The notes under the pieces: generated by a model
The model's input: only the letters and a program-made list of their open reading frames with translations
Databases searched by the model: none
What the model was told of the DNA's origin: nothing
Part shown: positions 32,901 through 47,300 of the stretch, one piece after another
How the letters are laid out: each line of letters opens with the position of its first letter
Position numbering within the stretch: position 1 is the stretch's first letter
Made by a program: the position numbers and the translations under genes
From: Oreocharis arfaki
Taxonomy: Eukaryota > Chordata > Aves > Passeriformes > Paramythiidae
Length of the DNA: 64,000 nucleotides
Direction of reading: 5' to 3'
NCBI GenBank assembly: GCA_013398015.1
Contig: VZRR01011376.1
Span: forward strand, 357,133-421,132

Positions 32901-35009
32901 GAATTCTGCTGAGGAAAAGAGAACAGGGTTATTTTCATGGGAAAGAAGACTTACTATCAGGGACAGTATGATGTAATATGTACGGAGAAGGGATAGTCTT
33001 TACTGATCAGAATTTAATTTGTTGCTGTTTCTAATTTTAACTATATTGTACCCCACCATTGCTGGACTTCCACCAAATCAGAAAGCTGCACTCCTGGTTG
33101 TTCTTTGCCAGTCTGCTAAGGTGACTGTGTCTGGCATTGCCTCAGATGCTGGCAGTAGACACATGCTGAATTACAATTATGTCAGACAGTTCCTCTCGGG
33201 AAGCTGAAGCTGTTACATCTGTATTCTATGTGGACTGAACTGGAAGACATAAAGCTAAGAGATTTTTAATTCCAAGTAGAGGTTCAAGAGATGTTTTATG
33301 CTGCAGCACCTGATTACTTGTAAGTTAACATTCTACATCGTACTGTCAGATTTCAGTGTTCAGTTAAAGCAGCTATTCTGCTTTCTTCCTAAGTAAATGT
33401 ACCACCAAATTAGAAACTCCACCCACTTCAGAACAATACAAGTCTGAAGAACACAGCCAATAATTTTCACCATGTCAGCCCATTTCTTAGTGTTTGTGAT
33501 GCTTTCCCCTTTATTTTGGAGCCACTTAGCACCTATGAGCAAAATATGCCTGTGATCTGCAAGACTTTCTGTGTTACAACAGAAGTGTCTTTCTTGGAGT
33601 TAGTATATGTCCAAGAGAACTTCTGTACTTTTCACAAACATTATTTGCTCTAGTAAACGGTGAGGTTGTGTTGCCTAGAAATAGTTTTCCTATATTTTTT
33701 GGCTTATCCTTGTTCTTTCCCAGTCCTCCTCAAGTTTTTTTCATAACATTTTTGAAGTGGCCTCCATTGGCTCTTGTACACCCCTGTTTAGATAATATTG
33801 GAGAGTTATCTCCACCTTGCATTTTTCCCTTCTAAAGAAAAGAGAAGCATGTTTTAATTTTAAAACGGGATCATTTTTTCCCTAGCAGGTTGTATTTTCA
33901 GATTAGAGTTTTCAAATGTGACTAGACTTTGGTCAGGTCATAATGAGACTTACTGGCTTATAATATCTTTCCCAGCAATACCTTCCAAATACGACTTGCT
34001 TAAAATTAAGGACAAGGATTTCTAGTATTTACACTGAAGAATATATATTAAAGGTCTGAGAAATATGCTGGGGGAGGAAGAAATACCAGTAAGATGGGGA
34101 GGCCAGGAATCAATACAACTGCTGCAAACTGTTCTTCCTATTCCCTTCCTACCAAGTGAAGCATATGGTTCTCCTGGTTCCCCTTCTCCACTGAGTCACT
34201 TTCTGGCCCAGTTAAAATTAATAATTCATAAAGGCAGAGTAAAGGGTTTTATCCACATGCTTCTTGGACTGTACTTTAATTAACTGTATAAACATGGAAA
34301 CCTTTTCACACCAATTTCACATTCCTGTAAAACTCTATGCTAGTATTTTAGTTAGGTTTTGGCCTTTTTTTTTCCCGTAGCCTACAAATGTCTTCGTAAG
34401 TCAGTCATCTTAATGATGCTTTAAATGGCCTTGGAAAAAGATGACCATGCAAGCAAAACCTCTTCTCTGGTGCTTCAAGATGAGTTCATAGTGATGCTCC
34501 TTCCCACTGCATGTCTGGAAGTCCTGAAAATAAGAGCAATATTTTTCTGACAGATCTGATAGACAGAAACTGCCTGTCCTGATTTGAGTGAAGTTACAGG
34601 GTTGTTCTCTCAAACCTTTGTGGTACAGACAATGATTTTACTCAATCCTTTGTCGCCCAAGCAGGCTAGTAGGAAGAACCTGCAAAGCTCTGGTCTCACC
34701 TAGTTCCCACAGGGAGGCTCAGGTATTGACCATTTACTCAGTATTCTTGTAAAGTAGCAGTATTACTGAGCAGAAGTATTGGCTCACTTTGTCACTACAA
34801 TTTCATTCTTAAAAAAACAGCCAGCCAACCAACAACAGCTCCAAAGAGTTGTTCAGGTCATCTTGAAGCAACTACATGTGTTTGATTAAATGCCAAATTC
34901 TGAGAATTCCATTGCCTGTGTTGACTGAAAACTATTCATGGCAATGCTCATCAAAACTGCATGGCCTCAAGCTGTTGCTCCACAAGGGTGCAGGTCTTCT
35001 GTAGGTCCT
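29907..35009. other. Intergenic sequence
   Basis: AT-rich, with no gene or well-defined repeat recognised. I searched this stretch and the rest of the right side on the minus strand for conserved KMO words (for example the GGGLVG nucleotide fold, DAAHA, WPRNTFMM and PHGYMEL) and found none. Confidence 0.45.
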
Positions 35010-35215
35010 ATATCAAATTTATCACACCCATGGATGTCTTGAATATCCTAGAGCATCTCAGGTGTCAATAGGCACCTCCATGGGTGCAGAAGTATGGAGA
35101 ATTTGATCTCTGCTGACTTCAATGAAAATCTATGCATTTAGTTCATACCTGAGCATTTAAAATTTATGTGTCCAAATACGGGTGTCTGAATCTGGGCTTG
35201 AATTTTCCGCCACTT
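35010..35215. repeat. Degenerate old interspersed repeat
   Basis: Contains inverted arms CACCCATGGA (about 35025) and TCCATGGGTG (about 35078), with a smaller AGGTGTCAATAGGCACCT hairpin between. Downstream are GACTTCAATG, TTTAG, GTCCAAATACGGG and AATCTGGGC words. These resemble a widespread old sauropsid interspersed repeat as I remember it. The family cannot be named without a repeat library. Confidence 0.35.
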
Positions 35216-35280
35216 GGCTTTTAAAAAAAAGAGTCAGTCATGTCACTTCTTAAGTGAGTTTTATTGAGGGCTTCTCCATT

Positions 35281-35310
35281 CCTTCCTTCCTTCCTCCCTT
35301 CCTCCCTTCC

Positions 35311-35378
<68 letters not shown>
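35281..35378. repeat. (CCTT)n/(CTTT)n microsatellite
   Basis: An interrupted TTCC/TCCC tract from 35281 to about 35311, followed by an uninterrupted CTTT run from about 35312 to 35378 (nearly 17 perfect copies). The plus strand is all pyrimidine, so it is a mirror-repeat tract that could form triplex DNA. It is likely polymorphic. Confidence 0.97.
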
Positions 35379-38300
35379 GAGCAGAATACTATGAACTCCA
35401 CCTGGACACTTTGGTTCCTAGGGAGCTAATCACCTACCATCCAGGCTGCCACATGTAATAATGCTTTATCCAGATGCATGATTTGGCCCAGTTTTTTACA
35501 GTTATATCAGGTGGCTACACAGTTTGAGTCAAGCTGGTGTCTGGAATGTGCTCTGTGTGTGTATCATGTTTCTCCTATGAGTTTGACACTAATGAACACA
35601 ATTCCACTAAATGGTGTAATTTCCTTGGAATAGTGTTCTCTGACTGAAAAGATCTGCATTGAAGTGTTTTTGGCTAGCACTACTTGAGAAGAATGAGGCA
35701 AACAGAGGTCTTTCAGTCTTTTTTATAAAGGAAAAGTCTTTGAACATGTTTATGCCATCCCAAGTCAGTCGGGATTTTTGTCATTTCAAAGTGAGCAGCT
35801 GCTGAAGTATTACGGGCTTCAACAGGAGACAGTTAATGCTACTATAAAAGTAGCACAAGGGATGGAGGGAAACTGTTGAGAATATTACTCCTGAAAACCA
35901 TGTTTTAACTGAAATAGCTTTCCTTAGGAACATATAATTAACTTGAAAAAGACAATTCTGACTTCTCCACAAAGAGTAAAGTACTGTCAATTGAAGAATT
36001 TTGTTCCTGAGGATCTTTCAAGTCCAGTGCAGTTTGTTCCTTCATACTTGTGGTAGTGTTCTGAATGTTAAACAGTTTTCAACTTGGTTTTATCAGTTTT
36101 TTGGCAACTGGTGAAAAGGAGATGCGAAGTGCTGCCAAATCAAGATTGCTGTAATTTGAATGCATTTAGCATTCTGGGGAAACTAACTGCATGAGATACA
36201 GGGCAAAAGGGACCCCAACATAATGCTTCTCCAGTAGAATCTACTTTGCATCCTGAAACATTGGGTGTCTCCATATGGCTTCTCCATCTCTGTACTGCCT
36301 GATCACCCCAAATTATCCTCACATTTCTGTACAGCTATATCTCATACAAGTAACCAAGCTGAAGACAGGCCCCACAGGAAAGTCAGCAGCAGCAGAAGGG
36401 GTATGTTTCTGCAGTTTAGTACTCTGTGAACCCTCCTACTCTCGAAAAGACAACCCCTACAGCAGAGATTTGAACCACTTCTCTTACCAGGCAAGAAGAT
36501 ATGCTTACTGCTGCTAACAAAGAAGAAAGCAGTTCTTGATCAGAGCACCACAGGGGAGTGATTTTTTTCTGATGGAGAAAGTAATTGTCTTTCATTAAAT
36601 AACTTGTAATCCCAAACTTCAACATTGCTTTCCTTAGCAGCTATTTTAGGTTTCAAGAACATTTGAAAGTTACATTTAATTCCAGTGTCTAATTATTTCT
36701 TTAATCTTCATTTAAAAAAGCTGTTGAGATAAAGGTCACAAAATGCTAACTATAAATTTCCCAGGTCATTGCCTTCCTAGAATTTCTTTGCTGTTACTAG
36801 AATGAGTAAAAATGTTATGACTGCAAAACAGAATAAATATGCTAAAATATGTTTTTACTCCTACTATCCTAGCAAACATGAAGATCACAAGATGTAATGA
36901 TTTAGCAGACATTTTTTCACAGCTTGATCAACTACTGAGTTAATAAATGAATCCCTTTCAAATACAATGTAATAGGAACGTTGAACATTTCTTTAGATCA
37001 GCTAATGACTTAGTTTCAGGGGACACTGGTAGACATAGTGGCTATCTTTTTTCCACAGTGTAGCACAAAACAAGCCATTATCAGAAATTCAAACCTTTAA
37101 AATGCTGAACATATAAAAGCTGGCTTTGTCTGTCTTGGAGATGGACATTTCCTTAAATCTGTGGAAACGGAGCATAAGGGTTGAGTGCCTTCCCAGCTTG
37201 TTGTCTTAGTCAGACTTCATCCTGTGTCAGATTTCCCTACAAGCACTCTCACACTTGGCTCTCAGTATTACACTACACCCCTAACTGCAGCAAGATTTGG
37301 AAAATCACTAGTAAGAGAATAAATGTAAGTGCTTTGGGGATGAACTTTTTGTATTGTTTTTTCATTGTGCCCATCATGGTTAATATTGACCCTAAGTATT
37401 TGACAGCTGGCATTACAAACCATGATGTCTCCTGTGGAAAGGAGCAGTATTGGCACGGTCATTCATTATGCAAGAAATCTAGCTGAAGGAAATTTTGGCA
37501 CCTGGAGTCATAGCTCCAAACGGAAAAGACAGATCCCCAAAGAGACTGTTCAGACTGACCTTGGGTAATAAAATACCACTTCATGTTCATGGACATAAAT
37601 CAGTCATGGAAGGTCTTGTTGGCAATGCTAGTAGCACCACTTCAGCTCATGCAGAGATGATAAGCAGAAGTGTTAAGCAGGAAAATAAATGTAGCCTAAA
37701 ACAATGTGTTGGAAGAACTTGGATGAAGCAACAGCCAAAGAAAATCAAGTAAGAGAGCAAAATCTGTCTGTAGCTGTAAAAAAGGTTTTGGCCTGGGCAA
37801 GGCCACTGGTGAGCAGTGAATTACGAAGCATCAGAGCCATAGGTATGGCAGGGCAGATGGCACATGAAAATAAAGGTGCTACCTAGGAATTAGGGATGCA
37901 GGTCTGTGGCAGAGAGCTGGGCAGGAGGTGAAAGCAAGGCAAGCTTAGAGAATCTGGCAGGAATCTCACTCCCTGCAGAAATAGCTGTCTTTTCTCTGCC
38001 TCGGGCTATCTTCCTGAAAATGGGCTAGCTGCTGATAGTGAAGATCTTTTGTTGATGATATACAGAAGCTGTGTTTTAGCTGCTAATTTGCCAGAGATGT
38101 CACTTGGAAAACCCTGAAATCTGTACCAAAATTAAATAAGAAATTCCATTTAACATGAGTTGAATGATGATTAGCTGCTACAGTTCAGTTTGCTGAGTCA
38201 GAGGAGAATACATCTCACAGGTCAGTTGGTTGATATAAGCAGTGCTTGCTCACCACAAAAGAGGTTGAAGTCAGTGGGAGATGGGTGTAGGCAGAGCCTA

Positions 38301-41300
38301 CACAATTATTTAACAAATTAAATTGCTTTGACTAGCTGTGGATTTGTTTTTAAAAAGAAGTTATACTTTTCCTCCTCCTTCTCTTTCGCATTGGTTTTGT
38401 CAGCTGCTGTTGTTTATGGGAAGCATTAGGAGAGAAGCAAAGCAAGAGACCCAGCAGAGTTCCTCAAGGTCAGCTGTTATGAGGCTATTGTTTATAAATA
38501 GCATTGTGCACATGCTGTCAAGGTCCACAGGCTTTTCATTCCCAGCAACAGCAATTTTCTGTTAGTGGTAATTGGGAGGTAAATCAGGGCCTTATGACAT
38601 CAAGCCACTGAATTGGTTTGCATGAGCACTGAGAAGCAGTTAGTATGATTTTCCTCTTAGCTCATCTTAATGCTTCAGGGTGCTTGGATATCACCAAGGA
38701 TCGCTGGAATTCAAGGGCAGAAAAACTACACCACAGACAAAGAAATGCATGGGTTTGAGGCTTTAAACACAGTAACAATAAAACCAAATAAGAGACAGTT
38801 ATATGAAATACTGTGGCCTGTTGGTGACCCTTTCAGTAAAACAAATTAAATGAAGATTAAGCTCCTCAAAGTCACTTGTAACAGCAAGCTCAGACCCATG
38901 CTGGTATCATTTTGCAATAACATTATGCAGAAGTAGGGCTGCCCTTTCCTGTGCTCTCCAGAACTGAGCAGAGCTGGCCACAGGGCAACCCCAGGCTTAA
39001 CTTTGATGTAATGATCTCACTTGGAGATGCTAAACTGGTGTCTGACTATGATGACACAGGAGACAGAATAAAAACTGCAAGCATCAACAGATGTCCATCT
39101 GTCTGGGTCTCTAAGCACACTTAGTGTGTAATTTACCCACAAAGAAAGCTATGAGTGCTCTGTGTTAGCTTCTGGCTCTGTAGATGGGCCTTTGCTTTTC
39201 TTTCACCATTACACTCCTTTGGCAGTATGTGACCTGTGAGTAGCAATGACAACACTTTCCTGGCGTATGCGGTTTGTAACACATGAGATAAAAATGCATG
39301 GTTGTTTCTTGCTTTTGGGTGCCATGCTTCCAGCTCATTCCAGTACCTCCTTTCCTATCTGCATTTATATCCATGTCTTTGACACTAGCAGAAGTGCATA
39401 CTGTCCTGGATTTCATTCCCAAACTGCAAAATGTCAGAACAGACTGTTCTCAAACCATAGTTACCTTGAGCAGAGACAAAGCAAACATGGAAGGTTTAAG
39501 CTGTAAAGGAATATAATAAGTGAGGAGTGTCTTCAGTTAAGAAATTTAAATACCTTTTCCCAGTCTTGATTGCCTCTTGCTACCTGCAAAAGCCATGATG
39601 AAACAGTTGTCTTTAAAGCCAGATTTGTCTTCTGGACTCATGCTGAGAGTTCAGCTTGTTAGATATGAGAAGATATTCTTCCAAGTGGATTACAGATTTT
39701 CCAGAGGTAAAAACTGGGACAGGTTCATACCTGATGTCATTCTTTAAAGACACAACAGTGCTAAACGCAGTGTTTAAAAAATGTCTGCTGGAAGATCAAT
39801 GAAAAAATCTGATTTTATATTCTTTTTTCATATCAGTGTCAACCTATGGTTAGTCTGCATTGTGCCCTATAGGGTTGTGTTCAGCTACAAAAGACTAATG
39901 AAGATGTCTGCCTTTAGTTCAGGAAATGCACCTTTCAGTTTCAGTGATGAAACAGCTAAAAATTTAACCTTCTTCTTCAGTCCTCACTGTGAAGGTATTT
40001 TGTGGGAAGAGAGCCCCTGGCTTGGGGTTACAGTGTTAAGAAATGGTGTTTTTTTCCACTTTTTGATGTTTTAAATGTGTGGTGGAGTGGTATCCCTCAA
40101 CTCTTTTCTGTCAAGCAGATGTGGCAGCTAAACCAAGACGAATGGGCTGTCAGCGGAGAGATGTTATATATAAAGCCTTCGCAGGTAGCATTTTACTGTC
40201 AGCTGCACCAGAGGTGTCATGAATTGAAGTGGCCTCCAGGGTGAATTTTCCTCCCTGAGCTAACTGTGCTTCTCAGCAGCATGGCTAAAATAAAATTTTG
40301 AAATCCTAAGCATGAAGTATTGTGAGCAGAGACCTACCTGGCTGCTCATGTTGTGAGAAGCAAAGGTGTCAGAAAGGAAAGAAATGGGACCCAGAGCTGG
40401 GGAAAGGGTCTGGAGAGACCATTTTGCCTCTCCTGCTGCTGCTGAGTGATCAGAAGGTGAGTCAACAGCAACTGGTGGGTCTTGGGTTCCCTCTCTCTTC
40501 TATGTGATACATGCTTAAAAATAGACTGGTTTTCCAAAATTTCTAATGCCTTGCAGTCTTTCTTAGGGTAGCAACCTCCTCTGCAGCATTTATGCATCAA
40601 TGGATGACTTCCTTAATGATGCAGGGGTTTAGTGAGAAATGTCACCTTGAGAATAAAGTCACTAAGCTTATTGCAATCAAGTGCTACCTTATTTTGTGGG
40701 GCTGAGGTAACTTAAAGCCACCTGAGAGCTGTAGTGAAAGTATCCCACTTTCTTCATTAAATCGTAGGTGAAAGAAAAATAGTATAGTCTTGAGGGCATT
40801 GGAAGTTCCTAATGCCATTCTCAGTTTAATAGCATTTGCAAACATGATTTGCAGCACGAGTGGCTGCTCAGTCACCTCCACACTTTGCTCTCTTCCTTCC
40901 TCTGAAACAAAAAACTCTATAAAAACTGAGTTTTTAGTAGGCAATCTTGGTGTGTTAGGAAAGCATGTTTCAGTGAAAAAGGTAGAGAGGTTTTGGGTTT
41001 GTATATTTGTCCTCTGTAATTAAGTGTGGTGGGAGGCAGAGAGCTGTCCAAGCACATGAGAGGTCAATTTCAGTTTTTAAATATGTCTTAGCATAATAAG
41101 TTCCACTATCATTGTCAAAACAGCTCTGTCTCTTGGTAATACTAAACTCCATAATAGCTGCAAGCTTACAGGTGCAAGAGTTAGGAAGAAGAGAATAGGA
41201 AATGTTGCTTGAAGGTTTCGTTAATGTGCAGAGCTGTTTAATTAGTGAATGCTGGTATCTATTTATCAACCTGACAGCTGCTTCCCTCATCTCCATCCCA

Positions 41301-44300
41301 CTGTTTGTTGACACCCCATTTGCTTCTTCATTTTTGGAGAATGGGACATTAAGGCAGTGAAAACTGGTGTAAAATGTGACTGGTATGGGGACAGTGTAAA
41401 TTAAATCTTTCATTGATTTTTCTTGAAAGGGAAGGTGACCCTACTCTGTGTGAAGCTGTAACCATGGCAGCAGATCTAGTCACTGGGAGAAAAAATGATG
41501 CTTCTTTTACAGTGGGAGGTGGAAATGGACATTCTGAGCTGAATGTTTTCTAGCCCATGATTGGGAGCTGGAGACCTTTTCATTTAATAGGCTTTGACTT
41601 TGAAAAGAGATTATGCTGCTCTGTTTCTTGCAGAAAAGATGTCAGTGGGAAGAGACCACATTTGGTAATTGGGCTACACCAACAAACAGAACAGAGGGAC
41701 ACTTGCATTAGAAGAAAGCCAAATCCCTGATGATAGTTTCCAGTAACAGGTGTCAGGGACACAACAGTGTCCCAGATACACAGGGATCAACTGTGACTTA
41801 GATAAAAGATCTTTGCATCATTGGCTGCATAAAGGCACTTTTAGGCATTGAAAAGGGACCTGGAAGCATTGAAAAATAACCTATATGTAACCAGGAATTC
41901 AGGCCATAGCAGCTCTGGGGGCCTGTAATTCTCTGAAGTCCTTTACAAAGAGATAATTGTCATTATTGCCTGGGAAAGGGGCAGCATGGATACTGAGCCA
42001 GCAAGGCCAGCTTGCTTGCCTAAAGCTGAAGAAAAAAATCTGTGCCAAAGCTAGTGCTGGAAAGCATGGTCTGTGCTCAGAACATTCCTGATCCTGCACC
42101 ACTTGCCCCCACAGCCGCCATAATGCTGCCCCAAGCTGTGCACTACGTGGTTAATTAGAGACCTCTGTCCCTCTTTCTAGTTACATCAAGAAAAGTTGGC
42201 TTGGACTCCAGAAACATAAACTTGTTCCATAGCAGCACTTTGATTCAAAACTAATTTTGTAATCCCTGCTGTGCTACATAGCCATGGTAAAATTAAAAAC
42301 ACTTGTTCTTCCAATGCCAGTTAAGAGACATACAGAGAGACTTATATACAAACTGCTGGTTCTGCTTTTTTTTTGATGGCTGTTGCTCCATAGAAAAATT
42401 CTCTGCAGTAATACACATCCAATCGGAACTCAGAGGAAATAAGAGAAAACAATTAGCAACTTCAAATGTAGCACTGAAAAACTGCCAGTATCAGGAATTC
42501 TGCTCACTGACAGAGCTGGACATGCTGCATGCTTTACCCAGTATGCTTGTTGTATACAATACCAAAAGGTTCCCTTTTGAAATCCAAATACCTGATCCCA
42601 AACTTGCTTACCAGTTGTACAAAAGCCTGTGGCCTTGTTTGTGCCCCCTGGAGACACATCAGGCATAAGACTTGCTGCGGAGAGGCCAGTCACATTTCCA
42701 GTGGAACCACTGAGAAATCTGTTTCTCAGGTGGTGAGGCTAAGTGGGAAAGTGACTGCAAGCAGGCAGTAAGGGGAAAGGGAATTTGCTTCAGCAGGCAC
42801 AGAGGAATGTAACAGTCTTCAAAGAAAGATTGGTTTGAGGATAATGATCAAAGGAGAGAAGCAGAGGTCAGCGACAAAGGCAAGTGTGAAGGCTAGAGAA
42901 TCAGAGCATGGGAGAAAAAGAAATTAAGAAATAAGGCAAACACTTTAATGATCTTGCTTGTGGATTTCAAAGGAAGGGCAGGATCAGACTTCCTTCAGTG
43001 CTGGGTCACTGCTGAAAGACTTCACTCAGATCCTCAGAAGATGCATTTTCCATCTTGACAGCTAACAAATGATTGTTCAGGCTGACTGGCAAACCTCTTT
43101 TTCAATAGACTCATCTGCTATCATAATTTTTCTGGGACCTTTTTTTTTTAGTAGAAATTGGAAGAGAAACAGAAAGAGACAAAAAAATCAGATCTCTCTG
43201 TTTCCCCATTTCACTTTCATATGAAACCCTGCATTTTCCACCTCATAACTAATTCTGATGCTGTGTAGGGAGTTTATATATATATATATCTCCATAATAG
43301 TAGATGTGAAAGGGTAAATGGAGAACTGGCCACAGAAAGACAGGAAAAGAGAAAATAATAGAACAGAACATTCAGTGGCAGGAGAATATCCATACAATAG
43401 AGCACATTAGGGGACATGAGAAGAAAATGTGATCTTTAGGAGAAAATGCTGATGCAGATGGACAGATTTAGGATAGAAAATAGCAGATATGTATTATGAG
43501 CAGTTACTGAATGCATAAGGTGAAGCAAGATTTTGGCCCTAACTTCTATTCGGGCAGTAGATAAAACTTCAAATATTGTTTCAGTTTTAGCAAATAGTTT
43601 AAAAAAACCCCATAACAAAACCTTTCAAATAAAAGCTTTAATGAACCTCTGTTTGTTATTTTTGCATAACTTAAACAAAACTAACAAGGCATATTTCTAA
43701 ATGACTAAAAAGATTTTTAAAAGCCTTTTGCAAGATTAACTTTGTGTGACTCAGATTAGCATATTGAAAAGGCATAATCATACTCCCAGCAGGAGATGAA
43801 AATGTCCAGTTTTGCAGAAATATTTGATTCTTGCTGTATTGTGATCTGTTGCATACTGTAGCCACATTATTTTAGGTTTTTTCTAATCGTGAAGCCACAT
43901 AATATGAAATACCTTCTAGTGGCATATGGTACCTGTATATTACTTATAAAAACCTCATTTTGCTTGGCAAAGGTGATATTAGTAGAACACTGGAGGTGTT
44001 GCTTCAATGCTGAGAGCTCAGAATAGTCCACAAAATGCTCTAACATGAACTGATCTGGATAACTGTACTACTAAAACATTCTTTAGGCTTTGACATGGCT
44101 CAGTTCCAATGTGAAAGGTAAATATCAATGCATATGTGCATCTGAATGTGTGTTTATGTGCAGAACAAAAGGAAAAACACAGGTACACACACAGAAGGCA
44201 AAGGAAAACTGCTGGTGTAGAAGATAGGCCTTCATTTAGGAGATGTAGCTGTTGAGTTATTGTACTATTTATATAAAAACTCGTGGTTTGGATCCTGAAA

Positions 44301-47300
44301 GTGCTAGTCCCTGCTTCTGATAACATACACGTGTTCTTTGGATCAAAAACACATTAAACTCCCAAAAGCTCTTAGGAGATGCCTGCAGCTCCCTCCCTGA
44401 CAGCTGTGTGGTTACAAACTGAGCCAACAGTTTGTAATGAGGAAGCTTTTGATGGAGGTGACAGAGCTAAACATCCATGTAGGCAGAAGCCTGAGGAAGG
44501 ACCCTGTTAGTCTGAGCTTACAGAAAGCACCTGCTTCGAAGACAAAGCATACCAACAGTGAGCTAAACCATAAATTGCTTCAAAACTGGCCTTTGTTACA
44601 AACCTTTTCTCCTTGCCTCCTTTCCCCTTCTCCTCTCTACCACCCTATATGTTGTATTAATAGGATAAATAGGGGCTTCATGTCAGTGCTTGAGCAGTGG
44701 TTAGTTTCACTGTATTGAGTAAGAAACTAGATCACAGGGAGCAGTGGCTTTTTCTAATGTTAATTAACTGGTTAGCTGCTCCCCAGCCTGTGATTCATAT
44801 TGAAGATCTCAGATGCTAACTTACAGTACAGAAGAACAAATCCTGCCTGTATAAATCTGTATAAACTAGAGACCTTGGAATGCCATCAGTATGGGTAGGA
44901 GCTTGAAGAGATCCATCGGTCCAGCTTTCTGGGGGTGTGAGCCACCTATTCATTGGTTAGGCTAACTGAATTCAATTATAGGACTATTAAACTACAAGTG
45001 TCAGGATAATGAATAATATTGCATTATCAAAATCATACAGATCACGTTCTTGCTTTTTTATTAGATATATGCTTGTTCTTCTATGTAACTCAACCAGAGT
45101 GATCTTTGCCAAGGCTAAATTGTATCAAACATTCTGTTGTATTCATCATTTTGGCTCATGAACAACAATTCCTCAGGGAAACCTTTCTGGGTCACCACGT
45201 TGCTTGCGTAGATACGTAGAATGCTGACCATCCTTTCTTGTCATCACCTTTTTTCTTGTTCAGAGTAGAAATGCATGCAAATGTCAGAGACATAGAAGCA
45301 TTTGCAAATAGGAAGCTAAGAAGTGAGCATTGTTCAGGGTCTGCTGGTTTCCTTCAGCAACGTCCTTCACCTGACAGTGAAGTCTTTCACAAATAGAGGG
45401 CTGCTCCTAGAGATACCATGCATAGGAAGAGGAAGGCTTCACTTAGTGATGTGGTGGGGATAAAAATACCCAGCTGACATACTGTGACATGTATTTCGAA
45501 AATGCTGAGGAGGTCTAGCTCATGTTTTTCTTATGCTCGACAATCCCTGTTTGCTGACACTTTATTTGTACTGTGTTAGATACCACTCTATCACTTGTAA
45601 ACATATCAAACATTGCACTGGGGTGAGGTCCGACACCCTTTGCTTCATTTAATCTTTAAAAGTGAATTGTGCAGTTTTTCAGTATTTCTCTTCTGAGAGC
45701 ACAGCTTCTGTGTTTATGCTTACAGGCCATATAATCCGTCACATTGTATTGTTTCATGGACTGCAGAAGAGGACGTAGTTGGATAAATACTCTCAGACAA
45801 ATATTTGTGTCCATCAGTATGTATTTAAAATTACATAGTAGGACTGTACTTGTGCAGGGGCACTCATCAGTGTTGACACCCTGCCTGCTCTTCTGGCCAG
45901 CTCTGACCATGGACCAGAGGAGCACCTTGGAATAAGGAAGATAGAAAAGCCCAAGAAGATGGCTGAAGCACACGCTGACATTGATTTTTCATTCTTGCAT
46001 CACCTTCAGAAGCCTGATCAATTTATATTTACGTGAGTTTACTTTTAATTTTATCCCTGGAGGAAGGACCTTCATGAAGAGCTTCCTTGTGTCCATGAGT
46101 TAACGTGATGACAGGCTCCCAGTGTAACCCTCCAGGATGTCCCTTGTGCTGGGACCAGGCCCTTCCAGACAGTGACTCCTCCAGTGCAACGTGTGGAATG
46201 CTGACATCACCAGCCACCTTACCCCTCATCTAGCATCTAATTTAGGGTACCTTGCAGCTCTAACACAGGAACACTGCTGTCCCCGCTCCTGTATTGACAG
46301 AAGGGCAAGATCATGAGAGGCCAAGAAAGCCAATGTTATTTGGAAACACTCTCAGATTTCTCCCTAAATTCAGCTGTTCTGGGATCGCTGAACCAGAAAG
46401 CCACCCAGCACCTAAGTCAGGAGGCTTACTTGCTGCTTTCCTTGAAAACATTGATGCAGCTGAAAATCTGTCCCCTCCTCCCTTAATCCTGCCTTCCCCT
46501 TTCTTTTCTGGTTCAGTGTTAGGGAATCAAAATGCCAGGCAGAATATTCAGCAGCTAATAGTTGGAAGGATGAGCAAAATGAAATACCTAGGATCAGTGG
46601 GAGCAAGCTAACCTTATTCTGTGAGGAAAGATGTGAGTAAAAGTATTAGCAGACAAAATAATGTTGGGTTTTGGATTAAGTGTACTGCCCTGGACTCACT
46701 GCAGTCATTTAGGTGAGAAACAATATAGAAGTTAAAAGACAGACCAGTGGCAGAAGGGAGATTTTGTTTTCCCCCAGGGCAAACAAGAAAATTCTCACAT
46801 GCCTTCCTATAACTTATTCCCTAGGTTCTCTAACTTTGCTTCTGTGACTGGGAGAACATCCAAATGAAAATGCTTTCATGGCAAGTGTAACAAAAATGTG
46901 GCTACCTAAGTTTCATCACATGCCTGTGGGTACCAGTGGGGATTAATCAATAAAAATTACTTGTTCAAAGAAAAGTCATAAATTAATTAGATCATTCTAC
47001 TGGATGTCTGTCACCCCTGATTAAAAGAGTACACCCCTCAAGATGTCATGGCTGAAAAGTGGGAACCACACAAAAAATTCGCTCTGCAACAAAATACCTT
47101 GGGATCCGTTCTATGAGGTCAATAAAAATGACCTCATTAATCTCCTTTTGAAGTAAGTACGTATTTCAGCAATTAAACTGATAGACATCTCTAGTTCTAT
47201 TGGCTCAGAAAGGATGTTTACTTTCCTTCCTGCATCTGGCCTCCTACATCAGACAAGACAGAAGACTAAAGTGTATAAGATTTTCTCCCCCACAGTCTCT

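Noticed and set aside
40970..41413. 147-codon minus-strand frame
   Set aside because: No recognisable motif and a length within chance expectation for this much sequence. It does not match KMO.
44890..44935. Possible CR1 LINE fragment
   Set aside because: Only a short stretch resembles CR1 3' sequence and no diagnostic tail repeat is present.
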